A stretch of DNA of 64,000 nucleotides from Buddleja alternifolia (GCA_019426215.1 CM033392.1:33958814-34022813); one strand, 5' to 3'; positions 45,121-58,471 are shown, numbered from the stretch's first letter. The notes: generated by a model not told the origin, from the letters alone. Numbers and translations are program-made.

Positions 45121-47550
45121 TTGTAAAACTCTTATTCTTTAATAAATGCATAGTTTTGTTCATACCAATCTTGATGATGTTAATATAAGTATTGAACAAA
45201 TAAGTCCAAGGTAATCAAGAGTGAGCTTCTACTCCACAGTGGTTTGAGGAGATGGACTCTAGATGTATCGGTTGTTAAATTAAACTAGAGTTCGCATGTC
45301 GACAAGTCTTAATTGGACATTAAGACCAAACTTGTATGACGCAAGCTTTGACAAGGAGTGTCAGTCGGTCACTTTTGATGGTGGGAGTTTGGTCATAGAA
45401 ATATTTTTGGAATTGATATATTGCAACACAGCTCGGTGTAGTTCAATCACATGGGTAATTACTTCTGGATCGCCAATGATTGACTTGCAGGTCGCGTTAG
45501 TGTGCGTGAGCCTTAGACCTGAGGATTCACAAAGCTTGGACTTGTGACACCAAATGAGTTATTAGAGTAGTTAGATCCATTTCACTCTTTGGTGGCATCA
45601 ACCTCAAAGTGTTGTACAGAAGGACAAGTGGCAATTGTTCGGTGATTGCCAGTAGGGGATTCATTGTCTCGGGTAGTAACGAGTTAACGTCCTGTGCGAT
45701 CATAGGTAAATGAACTTTTAAGTCTTTAGCCAAAGCAGGAGAACTAACTTTTGTATAGTACATAAGAGTAGTTCAGTAATTTCATCTTACTGTGATTCCT
45801 TAAAGTACAACATCGAGTCCTATGAGTTTGACATAATCAATGACTCACACTCGATTGGGATGTTACAGCGCAGGGCTTATACTCACATGGTATCTTTGAC
45901 CTAAAGGTTCGTATTAATCTATTCCTATCAATTGGTTTCGATATGAGCAGTGTTTTAAAAGGCAAAGACACGGGGCGTATGCCCCGCGAATTTTGCTTTT
46001 TTAGTATTCAAAAAATATAATATAATGTTAAGAATTAATTTAAATTAGCGAAAAATTATAAATTGAAAGATAAAATTAAGTAAAAAAATAAGATAGAGAA
46101 AGTTAAAAATAATAATATATTCAACCATGCAAACTAAATGTCCAAGCTCAACTCTTGCAAAAAACAATCAAGATAGACAAAAAATTGTTTCAAATTCTAG
46201 CTTCACGCAAAATAAAGATTTAAAATAATAGTTAACGAGCACTAATTTACTCAAACACTATCAAAAGTCTCATCATTAAGATCATTATCTTCATCTTCGG
46301 CTCTAAATACTCGAGCATTAAGCTATGTTGCTCTTGTAGCTAATTTTTTTTTAATGTTTGATATAATTGAATAAGTGGGCCATGGGTTTTTACTAAAAGA
46401 ATAAAATATGTAAAAGTTTAAGTGGGTATTAGATTGAAAATTAGAAAAAAAATCAATTTAGGCCTAAAATCATACCGTATGAACATGAAATACATTGGGC
46501 GTATGCTTAAGGACTCGGCGCGTTTTTGCTCGGGGCGTATGCCCCAATTGATTGGGCGTACGCCCATGAGGGGTTACGCCCCCCTCCTATTGCCCCGGGC
46601 GTTTCAGAAACGCCCTGGCCCTGGCGTACGCCCCGGGCGCACCCCTAGACTGCCTTTTAAAACACGGAGTCCACGTGACTGCTTAGTAATACTCACATCC
46701 TTGGTTTCCTCCCAATGCCAATTGGAAGGAACTTAGAAAGTCGCGCTTAAAAGGAATTGAGTGAAGAGAATTCTTTCGTTGTCAAATATATATATATTAG
46801 GTAATTTTCTACTTGATGAGAAAATTAATTTATTTGATTAATTCAATTAATGCAAATAAATTAATAATAAACAGTTAGATGTATTTATTATCAACGCATT
46901 AATTTATATGATTAATTAGATTAATGGAAATAAATAAATTATAATAAATAAATAGACATATTTATTATATTCATCAATTTATTAAATAATTAGAATATTT
47001 AATTTAGAAGAGTATTAATTAGTATTATATTTTAATTTGATTAAAATATATTGGACCTAATTAATAATTAGACTAAGTTGAAAGTCAACTTAGCCCATTG
47101 AGGATGAGGTGGGGCGTGTATAGGCGTCTATTTGAGGAGTTGGATGGACTCAAGGAATTAGTTAATTTCAAGTCCATCACTTCTTATAAATACCTAACAC
47201 TGGTTTAGTCAAAACCTAACTCTCACATTAGACTTAACAGCAAAGAAAGAAGAAAAAAAAATATCTTTCCTTTCCTAGGAAGCCGGCGGCCATATGGTCA
47301 AAGGTGGTGGATTTTTCTTCAAAGCTCGTTCCGACTTGATATCTAGATGCAGGGTTTGGAATTGCTGCTATCTGGAAGATCAAGAATTTTATCAAATCAA
47401 AAGGTTAGTAAAAAGATGAAATTAGATTTCATCAACATATATAATTTTCAAAATATGCATGAAAAATGATTAAAATCTAAAAGTGATTCAATTGTGAATC
47501 CGAATATGTTTTTCTCGTTTCCGCTGCGCATGAATACATGTTTCACAACA
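45121..47550 (+). repeat. Main part of the 5' LTR of element D
   Basis: It continues the 58 bp at 38177-38234 and ends TTTCACAACA after a TTCCGCTGCGC tail. It carries the shared copia LTR core (GAGTAGTTAGATCC near 45575) and a TATAAATA box near 47187. A 719-bp TIR element at 45948-46666 interrupts it, and AT-rich sequence fills 46780-47060. Confidence 0.85.
45948..46666. mobile_element. TIR DNA element with GTGTTTTAAAAGGC ends (hAT-like guess)
   Basis: The left end CAGTGTTTTAAAAGGCA and right end TGCCTTTTAAAACACG are inverted repeats. GAG occurs on both sides (45945-45947, 46667-46669). Removing the insert joins TATGAG to TCCACGTGACTGC, the layout seen in related LTRs. Inside each end are GC-rich GGGCGTATGCCCC-like palindromes, while the middle is AT-rich. 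A short minus-strand acidic stretch near 46270-46310 (AEDEDNDLND) may be a transposase C-terminus remnant. Only a 3-bp duplication is visible, so the superfamily is uncertain. Confidence 0.75.
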
Positions 47551-47551
47551 G

Positions 47552-47563
47552 TGGTATCAGAGC
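47552..47563 (+). other. Primer-binding site of element D, initiator-Met type
   Basis: TGGTATCAGAGC directly follows the LTR end and is the standard copia primer site. Confidence 0.9.
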
Positions 47564-49538
47564 CCACTTTTGACTTTTAATGAATTTTGATATGACTATG
47601 TTGGATTTCATGTTAATGATGAAAATTTTAATCAGAATAATTTTTTATGGTAAGATTTATTTTTTGAAAGTTAAATCTGAACGAAAAATTTGATTATGTA
47701 ATTCATGTTTTGAATAGGAATCAACTTTTTATATTGGATATGAATATGGGATGAAAAATCTGATCAGATTAATGTTTTTCAATGTTAGATTTATTTTTTG
47801 AAAGTGAAATTTGAACCGAAAATTTGATTGCGTGATTTATGTTTTGAATATAAATTATGTTTTTGTATGGGATATGAATTTATGCATGAACATGTATATG
47901 TGGTTTGAATAATCTTGGATTTCGGCTCAAAAATATCGAGACGGCGCAGCCTAATGGCCGGCACGTGCTTCTACAGTGCGCCTACACCGCGCCTGCTAGG
48001 CAGGCCATTGTGTGGCCCTTAAAAGCCACACAACGCCAGCACAGCAGGCGCTCTGCATGATTCATCAAGCAACCCAGTTCGTTTAATTTTAAAAAAAAAT
48101 TAAAAACCGGGTTTGACCCGGCGGGTCAAACCATTGTTTCGACCCATAGGTTTGACCCAGGGGTCAACCCATGGATAGACGCATGTGTCAACTCAATTTT
48201 TAAAATTAAATAAAATATTTATTTGAAAATGGTTTTATAATTAATTAACGGGCAAAATAATTTTTGAAATTGGTTTTATGCCTAATTTTAAATTATATTT
48301 AAATTAAAAATTAATCCTAAAACAAAGAATTTGTTTTGAATTAAATCATTTGTCGAATCAATTGAGAATGGATTTTTCTAAACTAAATTGGATTTCTTAT
48401 CAAATAGGATTAGAGTTGAATTAATTGATAAATTGTATTTAAATTAATTCAATTATTTTCTAACCACATTTAATTAAAATTGGATTTTAATTTAATTATT
48501 TTTTAAAGAATTCCAATGTATTAGCTATCTTTTAATCTTTTGATGCATGATATTGTGGGATGCCTTCCATGGACTAGTTTTATTTATGGGTTTTATTTTC
48601 TGGATTGTATCGGGTCTTTTGAAACCCCCAATTTGTATTTAAATTTTTTTATAGAAATATGTATAGGATTCATTTATATCCATATAATTAGAATAGGATC
48701 TTTTTGAAAAAAATCTACTTGGAGCTGGAAAACCTTGAAGTTAGACATAGGTTAGATCTTATAGGTCCCATAACCCTCGATTGAGCCATTGTCTCGACTC
48801 AGTCTCGATAAGTCCATGGAATGCATGTGCGGTAGATTGGCTACGCATTTTCTATTTTATAATCCATGTATGCGCGCTATAAATGGATAATGTGCAAAGT
48901 GAGACTAATTTAATCTCAAATTCTCCCATTGGATCAAAATACTTAATTTAGTTTAAAAGGGAATTGGATGTCCCGACTCTCCATCAAACTTAGGAAAAAT
49001 TGAATTAATGTCAATATGCATTAATTTCTTCCCAGCGGGTTTATGCATTCCGACATTTATTTAAAATCTCTAAGTGCATTAGATTTCATCAATCGAAACA
49101 AATTCCACCCCATATATCGACAGAGGATTGCAAGGTGGAATTCAATTGTTAGATTGATTGGAGGTTGATGGGCCCAAGTTCAGATAGATCACAACCTATA
49201 TATCGTTAAAGGGTTGCTGTCACGTGGTCTGTGAGCTAAATTAATGATTGAATCGCATGTTGGACGATGATGGCAAGGATTGCCACTTTAATATAATTAG
49301 TGAGCCATATATCATTAAACGGTTGCAACTCATAGATTTTATTTAAGAAATCAATCGCTCACTACGAAGTCTTTCCAACAAGATTTTTGAATATTGCATT
49401 GGAAGTGCAATGATTCAAAAAATGTAGTGGGAGCTAAGTAAAAATTAAAAATCCTATCTAATTTTACTTGGTGTACAACATAATAACCTAATTGAATCTT
49501 TCTTTATTCTCTGCAGTTATTTGATTTTCTCTCTCAAA
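47564..49538 (+). other. Long untranslated leader of element D
   Basis: Almost 2 kb separates the primer site from the gag ATG. No gene is seen. It includes a GC-rich patch at 47940-48050 and AT-rich sequence. The segment at 49360-49440 (AAAAATGTAGTGGGAGC) is clearly homologous to the leader of element E near 55530, so this leader is a family feature. Confidence 0.65.
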
Positions 49539-49877
49539 ATGGTTACCAACCCTCTTAAAGAAATGCTTGGGGAAAATGTTCTCACTTGACCAAATCACCA
49601 TGATTGGATTAGAAGATTCAGAATTGTTCTCAAGGATGAATCTTTGGAATATGGGCTGGAAACAAATCACCCTTCTAGGCGGGGTCCTAATGAGGATGAT
49701 AAAGTTTATCTTGCCTATATGGATTGGATCTCTGATAATTATAAAGTCAGGGGATATATGTTGAGCTCTATGAGCAGCGAGCTACAAAGCCACTATGAGA
49801 AGATAGATAGTGCCAGATCTATCATGCTACGCTTAGAAGAGCTTTTTGGAGAGCATGGTCAGACCATTCGATATTTT

Positions 49878-51527
49878 TGTTAGGAATCCTATACATGAAA
49901 AATAGAGAATTGCAGTGGAAGATTCAAGGATTCCTATCGGCAGATCACAAAAATAGATCTGATGATTTTTTAATGGGTTTCGCGAAAAAATAAAACGAAT
50001 AAAAATACCTTTTTGATTCGTTTACTAATTCTGCAGAACAGCAATCCTCCAAAGGCTACTGTCTCTAAAGCTTCACTCGAAACGAGCCTTCTAAAGATCC
50101 CGAAACTCCTCCTTCTTTGCAGTAGTGGATGGCTAGAGAGGAGAGAGGGGAGAGAGTTCTTTTCCTTTTTTGTTGTGTCTCTTTCTTGTCTTAGGGTTTG
50201 TTCCACTGTAGGAGTCCTTTTAAACTCAACTAGCTTGTGGAACAAGTTGGAGGCTACTCCAACCCTTAAGTGGCCACCCCTCCTAGGGCTTCCTTGGACT
50301 AGGTGGGATTTTAACTGGCTTGTCTAATTTCTATCCCATCTGTATATATTTGATTTAAATCCAATTTAAATATAATATATACTATTAATTAATTCCTTTT
50401 AATTAATACACTAATTAAATAATTTAATCTAATTAAATTAAATATTTAATTAATTGATTTAATCTAATTAAATCAATCAGTCCATTAAATTCTTTCTAAA
50501 AGATTTACACAAAAAGATACATCTCGTTCGTTTCTTATAGAGGGACTCTTTAGGTTCGTCTCAATTGGCAAAGGGAGGAATTACCTAAGGATGTGAGTGT
50601 CACTTAGCCAATCCCGTGGACTCACATCGTAACCTAACTGAGTACGAAATGAATGAATCATTTTACGAATCTCTTGATCATAAATGCCGTATAAGTATAA
50701 GCCCTTCACCGACGTATCCCGATCAAGTGAGAGTCATGGAAAATGTCAAACTCACTAAACTTGATACTGTGCATTAAATTATAGCATAGTGAAATTACTA
50801 AACCACCCTCAGTGTCCCACATGAGTTAGTTGTTATGCTTTGGCCAAAGACTTTATAATTTCATTAGCCTATAATCGCACAGGATACTTACTCGTTTACT
50901 ATCGAGATAGTGAATCTCATCTTGGCGATCACTGATCAACAACCACTTATCTCATTGATATCGCACTTCGAGGTCGACCCCACCGATGGGTGATATGGGC
51001 CTAACTACTCTGGTAACAAATCCAATAATACAAGCACATTGATCGTGAACCCTCAGGTCTAAGGCTCATGCATACTATTACGATCAGTAATTCAATCATT
51101 GACAGTCACTGAGTAAATACCCATGTGATCGGATTACTACGAGCCGTGTTTGAATATGTCAATTCTATTGACATATCTATGATACTTGCTCCCACTATCC
51201 CTATAGTGTTCGACTGTCACTCATCGTCAGAGCATGTGTCATACAAGTCGAATCTTAATGCCCAATTAAGATTCATTGACTTGCGAACCCTTTTAAGTGC
51301 TAAGGTGTAAGACTCTTCCCATGCCACGTCTTTATTCCATAAAGGGCAAAGAGTCAAACCTTTATTCACATGGACTATATGTTCAATACTTATTTAGATG
51401 CCATAAAAATTTATATGAACAAAATACAGATGCCTTTACTAATATCATTTTAATAGTTTGTACAACATAATAAGATACCCTAAAATAACTATTTGTCCTC
51501 ATTGGCATCTAGGGCATATACCTAACA
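49878..51527 (-). repeat. 3' LTR of element E (left, 1650 bp)
   Basis: Plus-strand ends are TGTTAGGAATCC and ATACCTAACA. It matches 57298-58471 except for about 476 bp in the middle (roughly 50462-50940) that the other copy lacks. ORFs at 49970-50327 recur in both LTRs but are simply LTR sequence. Confidence 0.92.
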
Positions 51528-51542
51528 ATCTCCCACTTGCAC
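51528..51542 (-). other. Polypurine tract of element E
   Basis: On the minus strand the run GTGCAAGTGGGAGAT lies between the pol stop and the 3' LTR, identical in type to that of element C. Confidence 0.82.
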
Positions 51543-53024
51543 TTAATGCCAATCGCTTTGGTATCTTATACCCATCTTTTCAAGATGTTGCTCTAGCACC
51601 GCCTGCGCTAATGGCTTAGTGAGTGGGTCAGCTACGTTATCCGCTGAGGCTATTTTCTGCACGGCGATGTCGCCTCTTCCAACGATTTCTCAAACTATGT
51701 GATTTCTCGAACTATGTGTTTGGATTTGTTGTGAGACCTTAGTTCCTTTGCTTGCGCGATGGCTCCGTTGTTGTCACACCATAGTGGCAACGAAAGCTCC
51801 ATACTAAGAACAACTTGAAGTTCAGTAATGAACTTTTTTATCTAAACAGCCTCCTTGGATGCCTCCGAGGCTGCCACATATTCAGCTTTGGTGGTCAAAT
51901 TGGCAGTTGTGCTTTGCTTGGAACTTTTCCAAGAAACTGCTCCACCATTCAAAGTGAATATGAACCCAGAAGTGGATTTTCGGTCATCGATGTCAGATTG
52001 GAAATCTGAATCAGTGTAACCATCCACTTTCATTTCTCCATCGCCATATGTGAGGATCATATCTTTAGTTCTTCTCAAGTACTTTAAGATTGATTTTCAC
52101 GGTTATCCAATGTTCTTTGCCTGGGTTAGCTTGAAACCTACTTACTACGCTCACAGCGTATGCAAGATCTGGTCTCGTGCATAACATAGCGTACATGAGA
52201 CTTCCCACTGCCAAGGTATAGGGGATGGTACTCATCTCTCTTCGATCTTCCTCACTTTGAGGACTCATCTTTTTGGAGAGACGAATGCCATGTCTCATGG
52301 GCAAAAGACCTCTTTTAGAATTTTCCATCCCAAATCGCTTTAGGACCTTTTCTAAGTAGAGGGTTTGGGAGAGACCTATTGTCTTATTCGATCTATCCCT
52401 GTAGATTCGAATTCCTAGGACATAGGTGGCTTCTCCTAAGTCTTTCATGGAGAATGTGCTTGAAAGCCATGTCTTAACCGAACTTAGCAAACCTGTATCA
52501 TTCCCTATAAGTAGAATATCATCCACGTATAGTACCCGGAATGATATCTTGCTCCCACTGACCTTTTTATAGACACATGGTTCATCCTCATTTTTGATAA
52601 AGCCATTGTTTCGTACTTCTTCATCAAAACAAAGGTTCCAACTACGAGAAGCCTGCTTCAGTCCATAAATGGACCTATTTAACTTACAGACCTTATGAGA
52701 ATCGGTATTGGATATGAAACCTTTGGGCTGCTCCATATAAATATCCTCCTCGAGGAATCCATTTAGGAAGGCGGTTTTCACATCCATTTGCTAGATTTCA
52801 TAATCCAGGTATGCAGCTATTGAAAGTAGAATTCTAATGGATTTGATCATAGCTACTGGTTAAAAGGTTTCCTTATAGTCAATGCCCTCCTTCTGACTGT
52901 ACCCTTTCGCCACTAGCCTTGCCTTATAGGTATCTACCTTGCCATTCGGACCTATCTTTCTCTTATAGATCCATTTGCATCTAATAGGTACAATACCTTT
53001 GGGAGGATCTACTAGATGCCAGAC
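51543..53024 (-). pseudogene. pol: Reverse transcriptase and RNase H of element E
   Basis: The main open part (52787-52065) starts at MDVKTAFLNGFLEEDIYMEQ and includes SIYGLKQASRSW and an intact catalytic YVDDILLIGND near 52520. It also has LSSTFSMKDLGEATYVLGIR and CTRPDLAYAVSVVSRFQ. After a frameshift near 52070, RNase H continues (TDSDFQSDIDDRKSTSGFIF, KAEYVAASEASKEAV) with a stop near 51843. The tail ends at TAA 51545-51543. The first RT blocks lie between 53024 and 52788 and contain stops. This RT is the best-preserved of its lineage here. Confidence 0.9.
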
Positions 53025-54198
53025 TTAGTTCGAATACTTCGAATCCATTTCCACTTTCATAGATTCATGCCATTTTAAAGAATCCATATCCATCATTACC
53101 TGGTCATAACTAGAGGGATCATCTCCATGGTTTCCTTCTGCTACTGCATACAAATTGTGCTCTCCTTGTAGTAGAGAACCATATCTCGCATGTGGTTGAG
53201 ATACTCTAGTAGACCTACGCACTGATGGTTGTGTCGTTTCTGGGTCGGATTGGGTCTCTTGAACAGTGTCTTCCACATGGGATTCATTTTGTTCTTGTAG
53301 AACAATACTTCTACCATCTCCTCCTTCTCGAATGAATTCTTCTTCGAGAAAGATTGCCTGTAAGGCAACAATGATTCTCTGATCATCAGGAAGGCAGAAA
53401 AGGTATCCTATGGAATCCTCGGGATATCCAACGAATCGCCCTTTTATGGACCTAGCCTCCAATTTCTCTGCCTTGGTCTTTTTCACGTAAGCTGGGCAAC
53501 CCCATATTCTTATGTGTTTCAGATTAAGCTTCCTTCCACGCCATATTTGATACGATGTTTTAGTTGGAGGGACATCTATTCAGAATATGAGATGCTGTAA
53601 GCAGCGCATGTCCCCACAGTGAAATAGGCAAATCTATGTAGCTGAGCATGGATCGAACCATGTCCAATAGTGTTCGATTCCTTCGTTCTGCTACGCCATT
53701 TAATTGTGGAGTTGCTGGAGGAGTAAGCTATAACAGTATACGATGTTCCCGAAGCAACTGGTCAAACTCCGCATTCATATACTCGCCACCGCGGTCAGAC
53801 TGAAGTGTCTTGATATGATGCCCGGTTTGGTTTTCGACTAAAGTCTTGAATTCAATGAATTTCTCCAATGATTCAGACTTGTACTTCATTAAATACACGT
53901 AGCCATACCTAGAATGGTCATCGGTAAATGTGATGAAGTAATGAAAACCACCGTGGGCCATATTTCCAAATGGTCCGCACACATCAGTATGAACTAGACC
54001 TAAGAATTCTGTGGCTCTTTCAAAATTCCCTGTGAAAGGGGACTTGGTCATTTTGCCTTGGATACAAAACTGACAAGTGGGACAGGGATCTGAACCCAAC
54101 AAGTCTATGACTCCATCCGTTTCTAACTCGTGTAGTCTTTGGTCCCCGACATTACCTAGTCTCAAGTGCCATAGTTGTCTCAAGTTTGTATCATACAT
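53025..54198 (-). pseudogene. pol: Integrase of element E
   Basis: From 54198: LWHLRLGNVGDQRLHEL (one zinc-binding His is Asn), CPTCQFCIQGKMTKSPF, LVHTDVCGPF with the first catalytic Asp, a TFTDDHSRYGYVY block and LQSDRGGEYMNAEF with the second. The frame breaks near 53727, before the region of the third acidic residue. A later piece (53486-53025) covers the C-terminal part with GYPEDSIGYLF and RRSTRVSQPHARYG. Confidence 0.87.
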
Positions 54199-54237
54199 TC
54201 TGCGTTTTCTTGTTACAGCACTAAGATTCCAATCATT

Positions 54238-55464
54238 TTAGACATTAATATAATATAAACCATTTATTAAATACGCATTGCCAACACATTCATTTCTAAA
54301 ATAAATGTCACAAGAATTGTTCATAAAGGAAAATAAATAACCTTTCTTGACTAAAACAGGAATTGAAACAATATTCTTAAGCCCGTTGGGCAAAACAAGG
54401 CAATTTTCTAAATATAATAAATGTTCAGATGATAAACTAAGGGAAGTGGTGCCAATGTGTGAGGCTGCTACACTATGACCGCTGCCAACATTGATCATCA
54501 CTTCACCATGCTCCAGCTTCTTACTTCTTTCCAGCTCCTGGTTCATAACACATATGTGAGCACTAGCCCCAGAGCCTAGAATCCAGGAAGTTGAAAATAT
54601 GGTAACAGAACAATTTGTTTCTAAAACATTAAGTTCTATACCTGAAGTAATTTCTGCATTTAGCATGGGACAGTCACGTTTCCAGTGCCCCATCTCATGG
54701 CAATGAAGACATGTGTCTGTCTTCTTTGGACCCTTTTTCTTAAAGATCTGAGTCTTTGTGATTTTGGGTTCTATGATTTTTCCGGATAGTTCAGTGTTAC
54801 TTGAAATAACAAGAAACTTGAATGCACCCCAACTCTCTTTCATTCATTGTTGTGCAATCATCAGCTTGCTCATAAGTGTCGAGAGTGATCCTTCAATGTC
54901 ATCCATGTTAAAATTGATGACGAAATCCGAGAAGGATCTAGGTAATGATTGGAGAATGAGGTCCACCTGTAGGTGAAGGTCCATGTAGTTACCCAGAGAC
55001 CTAAGCCTGTCCAGCATGGATATCATCTTCAAAACATGATCTTTAACATCCCCATTCTCTTTCATTTTTATGTTGAAGAGCTTTTTAGATACATAGTATC
55101 TGACGGACTTTCCGTGTTCCCCGAACAGCTCCTCCAAGTGCAGCATGATGGATTTGGGACTATCCATGTTTTCATGCATGCATTGTAACTCGCCACACAT
55201 GGAGCTCAACATATAATCTCTTACTTTACGAGCATCAGAGACCCAATCTGAGTATGCTAGTTTGACTGAATCATCCTCGTTGACCCCAGGCCTCAGTGGT
55301 TGATCTAGTTCCAGCATGTACTCGAGATTTTCATCATTTAGGACTATCCTCAGACCTCTGTTCCAATCAGAGAAATTCTGGCCATTCAAAACGTTCTTTT
55401 CAAGCAAAACTTTGAGTGGGTTTACAATTTTGAGAGAGACAAAATTACTGCAGAAAATAACCAA
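54238..55464 (-). pseudogene. gag: gag and protease of element E
   Basis: The frame is open from the window's 55464 side, but the position of the gag ATG in element D is ATT here, so the normal start is lost. The capsid part (55464-54844) shows LRIVLNDENLEYMLE, MLSSMCGELQCMHENM, LEELFGEHGKSVRYYVSKK and VDLILQSLPRSFSDF, then a stop at about 54844. The second part has an intact zinc knuckle CLHCHEMGHWKRDCP near 54700. Its protease motif reads ILGSGASAHIC, with the catalytic Asp replaced by Gly. Confidence 0.88.
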
Positions 55465-57297
55465 GATTCCATTACATAATTATGTTATACCCAAGTAAAA
55501 ATTAGGAGTTTAATTTTTGACTTGGCTCCCACTACATTTTTCGAACCATTGCACTCCCACTGCAATGAACTGGAAAGATTTCATAGTGAGTGACTGAGTT
55601 CTTCAAAAATTTCAATGAGTTGCAATCTGTAACGATGTATGGCTCATTGGAACTTTTGAAGTGACATGCCATGTCAACCAGTCTTACTGATGATTCAATA
55701 TATCTTTGGCTCATGGATCACTCAACCTCAGCCTGTAACGAAATATTGGTGGTGATCCATCTAAGTACTTTCCCATCAACTCCTATCGATCTAACAGTTG
55801 AATCTTATCTTGCAACTTGTAACGGTGTATGGGATAAGATTTGCTTCGACCGATGGCATCAAATGCACTTGCAGAGATATGGATTATGAATTAATGCATA
55901 ACCCCCATTAGTCGGGACAACGCCATGCATAACTCATAATCCCATCTTTTCCAAGTTTGATGGAGAGCCAGGATATCCAATATCCCCTACTTACTTAGTA
56001 TTTAATGTGGGAGAATTTTTGAAAAATTAAGATCTCACCTTGCACATTAATTTATTACGCGCATATATGGATTATAATCATGCATACATAGAAAAACCTA
56101 GTTATTCTAACAACATGCATTTCCATGGACATTCTAGATTGATCTAAGCCAATAGATCAATCAGGGGATAGGGGTCTATTACAAACCTAATTTCTAATAG
56201 ATCTTCGGGCTCCAAGCTAGAAAAGGTCCTACCTCTAATATACACAACTCAGAAAGCACCCTATACATCATACTACCAAACTTAAAAGTACAAACTGGGG
56301 GGCAATTGCCCAATACAACCCAGATAATACTAAAGCGGTAAAACCCTAAGTCCATGGAAGCATCCACCACAACATACATCAAAGCATGTAAGAAAACTAT
56401 TTAAGTTTATGTTGGTTTTGAGTTTAAAATCAAAAAAAATTCAAAAAACCGATTAAATCTAATTTAATTAGAAAAGATGAATTTTAATTTCAATTTTGAA
56501 AAGGAAATAACTCTAATTTATTTTTTAGGAAATAAGTCAAACTTATTCCTAATTTATTTTGAAAAAATATAATCAACCTAAAATAAATCCTATTTATTAA
56601 GTCGTCGCAAATCATAAATAAAAATCCAATTTAATTTGTGATATTATTAAATCCAATTTAATATTAAAGTCAAATCCAATTTTAACTGAATTAAATCCAA
56701 TTTAATATTAAAAAAAACATTTTAGGAAAAAGGAGTCTTGACAAATCACGGGTCGAATTTGTCTATTAGGGTCAAACCCTAATATTTATTAATTTATATA
56801 TATATATATTTAAATATAAAAATATATATATATTAATATACTGGGCGGGGCCTGGCCTGGCCCAGCGCCCGTTAGGGCGCACGGAAGTGTGCCGCGCTAA
56901 GGCCCAACACACGCGTGCTGGGCTACGGCACAGTACTACTGGGCTGAGCCCAGCACACCTAGGGCGGCAACTAGTTCCGTCGCCGTGGTGGCCGCGCAAA
57001 TTAGCAGCGCCACCCTACCCCCTTTTCTTTTTTTTTTTGTTTTTCTAATTACACGAGCAACGGTGGTGCTCGCGTGTGCTTCAAAAACACACGGTGGTGC
57101 CACCCCGATTCGCCGTTGTCGGTGGCGAAAAAACATGTAATCGTGCGACGATTTCAAGGCGATGAATATTTTTCAAAATTTCAAATTCAACAACGAATAT
57201 TAAACATATAAAATCAAATTTTAAAAATCCAATTTTAACCAACATAATGTTAAACGCAAAAAATTATCAGATCCGTTTAAGTCGGCTCTGATATCAC
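55465..57297 (-). other. Long untranslated leader and primer-binding site of element E
   Basis: About 1.8 kb lies between the gag region and the 5' LTR. The primer site (minus strand TGATATCAGAGCC, 57284-57296) adjoins the LTR and differs from the consensus by one base. The leader includes a GC-rich block near 56840-57130. It matches the leader of element D in places. No gene is supported. Confidence 0.75.
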
Positions 57298-58471
57298 TGT
57301 TAGGAGTCCTATACATAAAAAACAGAGAATTGCAGTAGAAGATTCGATGATTCCTACCGGCAGATCACAAAAATAGATCTGATGATTTTTTAATGGGTTT
57401 CGCAAAAAAATTAAACGAATAAAAATACTTTTTTGATTCATTTACTGATTCTGCAGAGCAGCAATCCTCCAAGGGCTCTTGTCTCTAATGCTTCACGTGA
57501 AACGAGCCTTCCAAAGATCCTGAAACTCCTCCTTCTTCGTAGTAGTGGATGGCTAGAGAGGAGAGAGGGGAGAGAATTCTTTTCCTTTTGTGTTGTGTTT
57601 CTTTCTTGTCTTAGGGTTTGTTCCACTGTAAGAGTCCTTTTAAACTCAACTAGCTTGTGGAACAAGTTGGAGGCTACTCCAACCCTTAAGTGGTCGCCCC
57701 TCCTAGGGCTTCCTTAGACTGGGTGGGCTTTTAATTGGCTTGTCTAATTTCTAGCCCATCTGTATATATTTGATTTAAATCCAATTTAAATATAATATAT
57801 ACTATTAATTAATTCCTTTTAATTAATATACTATTTAAATAATTTAACTTAATCTAATTAAATTAAATATTTAATTGATTTAACTGCTACTTGTCTCATT
57901 GATATCGCACTTCGAGGTCGACCCCACCGACAGGTGATATTGGCCAAACTACTCTGGTAACAGATCCAATAATACAAGCACAATGATCATGATTCCTCAA
58001 GTCTAAGGCTCACGCATACTATTATGATCAGTAATCCAATCATTGAAAGTCACTGAGTAAATACCCATGTGATCGGATTTCTACGAGCCGTGTTCGAATA
58101 TGTCAATTCCATTGACATATCTATGATACTTGCTCCCACTATCCCTATAGTGTTCGACTGACACTCATCGTCAGAGCATGTGTCATACAAGTCGATTCTT
58201 AATGCCCAATTAAGATTATTTGACTTGCGAACCCTTTTAAGTGATAAGGTGTAAGACTCTTCCCATGCCACGTCTTTATTCCATAAAGGGCAAAGAGTCA
58301 AACCTTTATTCACATGGACTATATGTTCAATACTTATTTAGATGCCATAAAGATTTATATGAACAAAATACAGATGCCTTTACTAATATCATTTTAATAG
58401 TTTGTACAACATAACAAGATACCCTAATCTAACTATTTGTCATCATTGGCATCTAGAGCATATACGTAACA
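57298..58471 (-). repeat. 5' LTR of element E (right, 1174 bp, internally deleted)
   Basis: Ends are TGTTAGGAGTCC and TACGTAACA. It is about 476 bp shorter than the other LTR because of one deletion near 57888, where TTTAATTGATTTAA is joined to the CTCATTGATATCGC region. Confidence 0.9.

Larger units (their letters stand above)
49878..58471 (-). mobile_element. Element E: nearly complete Angela/Tork-like copia element, minus strand
   Basis: It has LTRs at both ends, a Met-type primer site by the right LTR, a polypurine tract by the left LTR, and gag-pol between them on the minus strand. Perfect ATTTT duplications lie at 49873-49877 and 58472-58476. The genes are less decayed than those of A-D but have lost the gag ATG, the protease Asp and several frames. 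It is of the same lineage as its host D, in opposite orientation. Confidence 0.93.

Noticed and set aside
50013..50327. ORF of about 104 codons, similar to one at 57433-57717
   Set aside because: Both lie in the paired LTRs of element E and simply repeat each other.
56772..57157. Short minus-strand ORFs rich in Arg and Ala in the leader of element E
   Set aside because: GC-rich local composition with no homologous ORF in the leader of element D.
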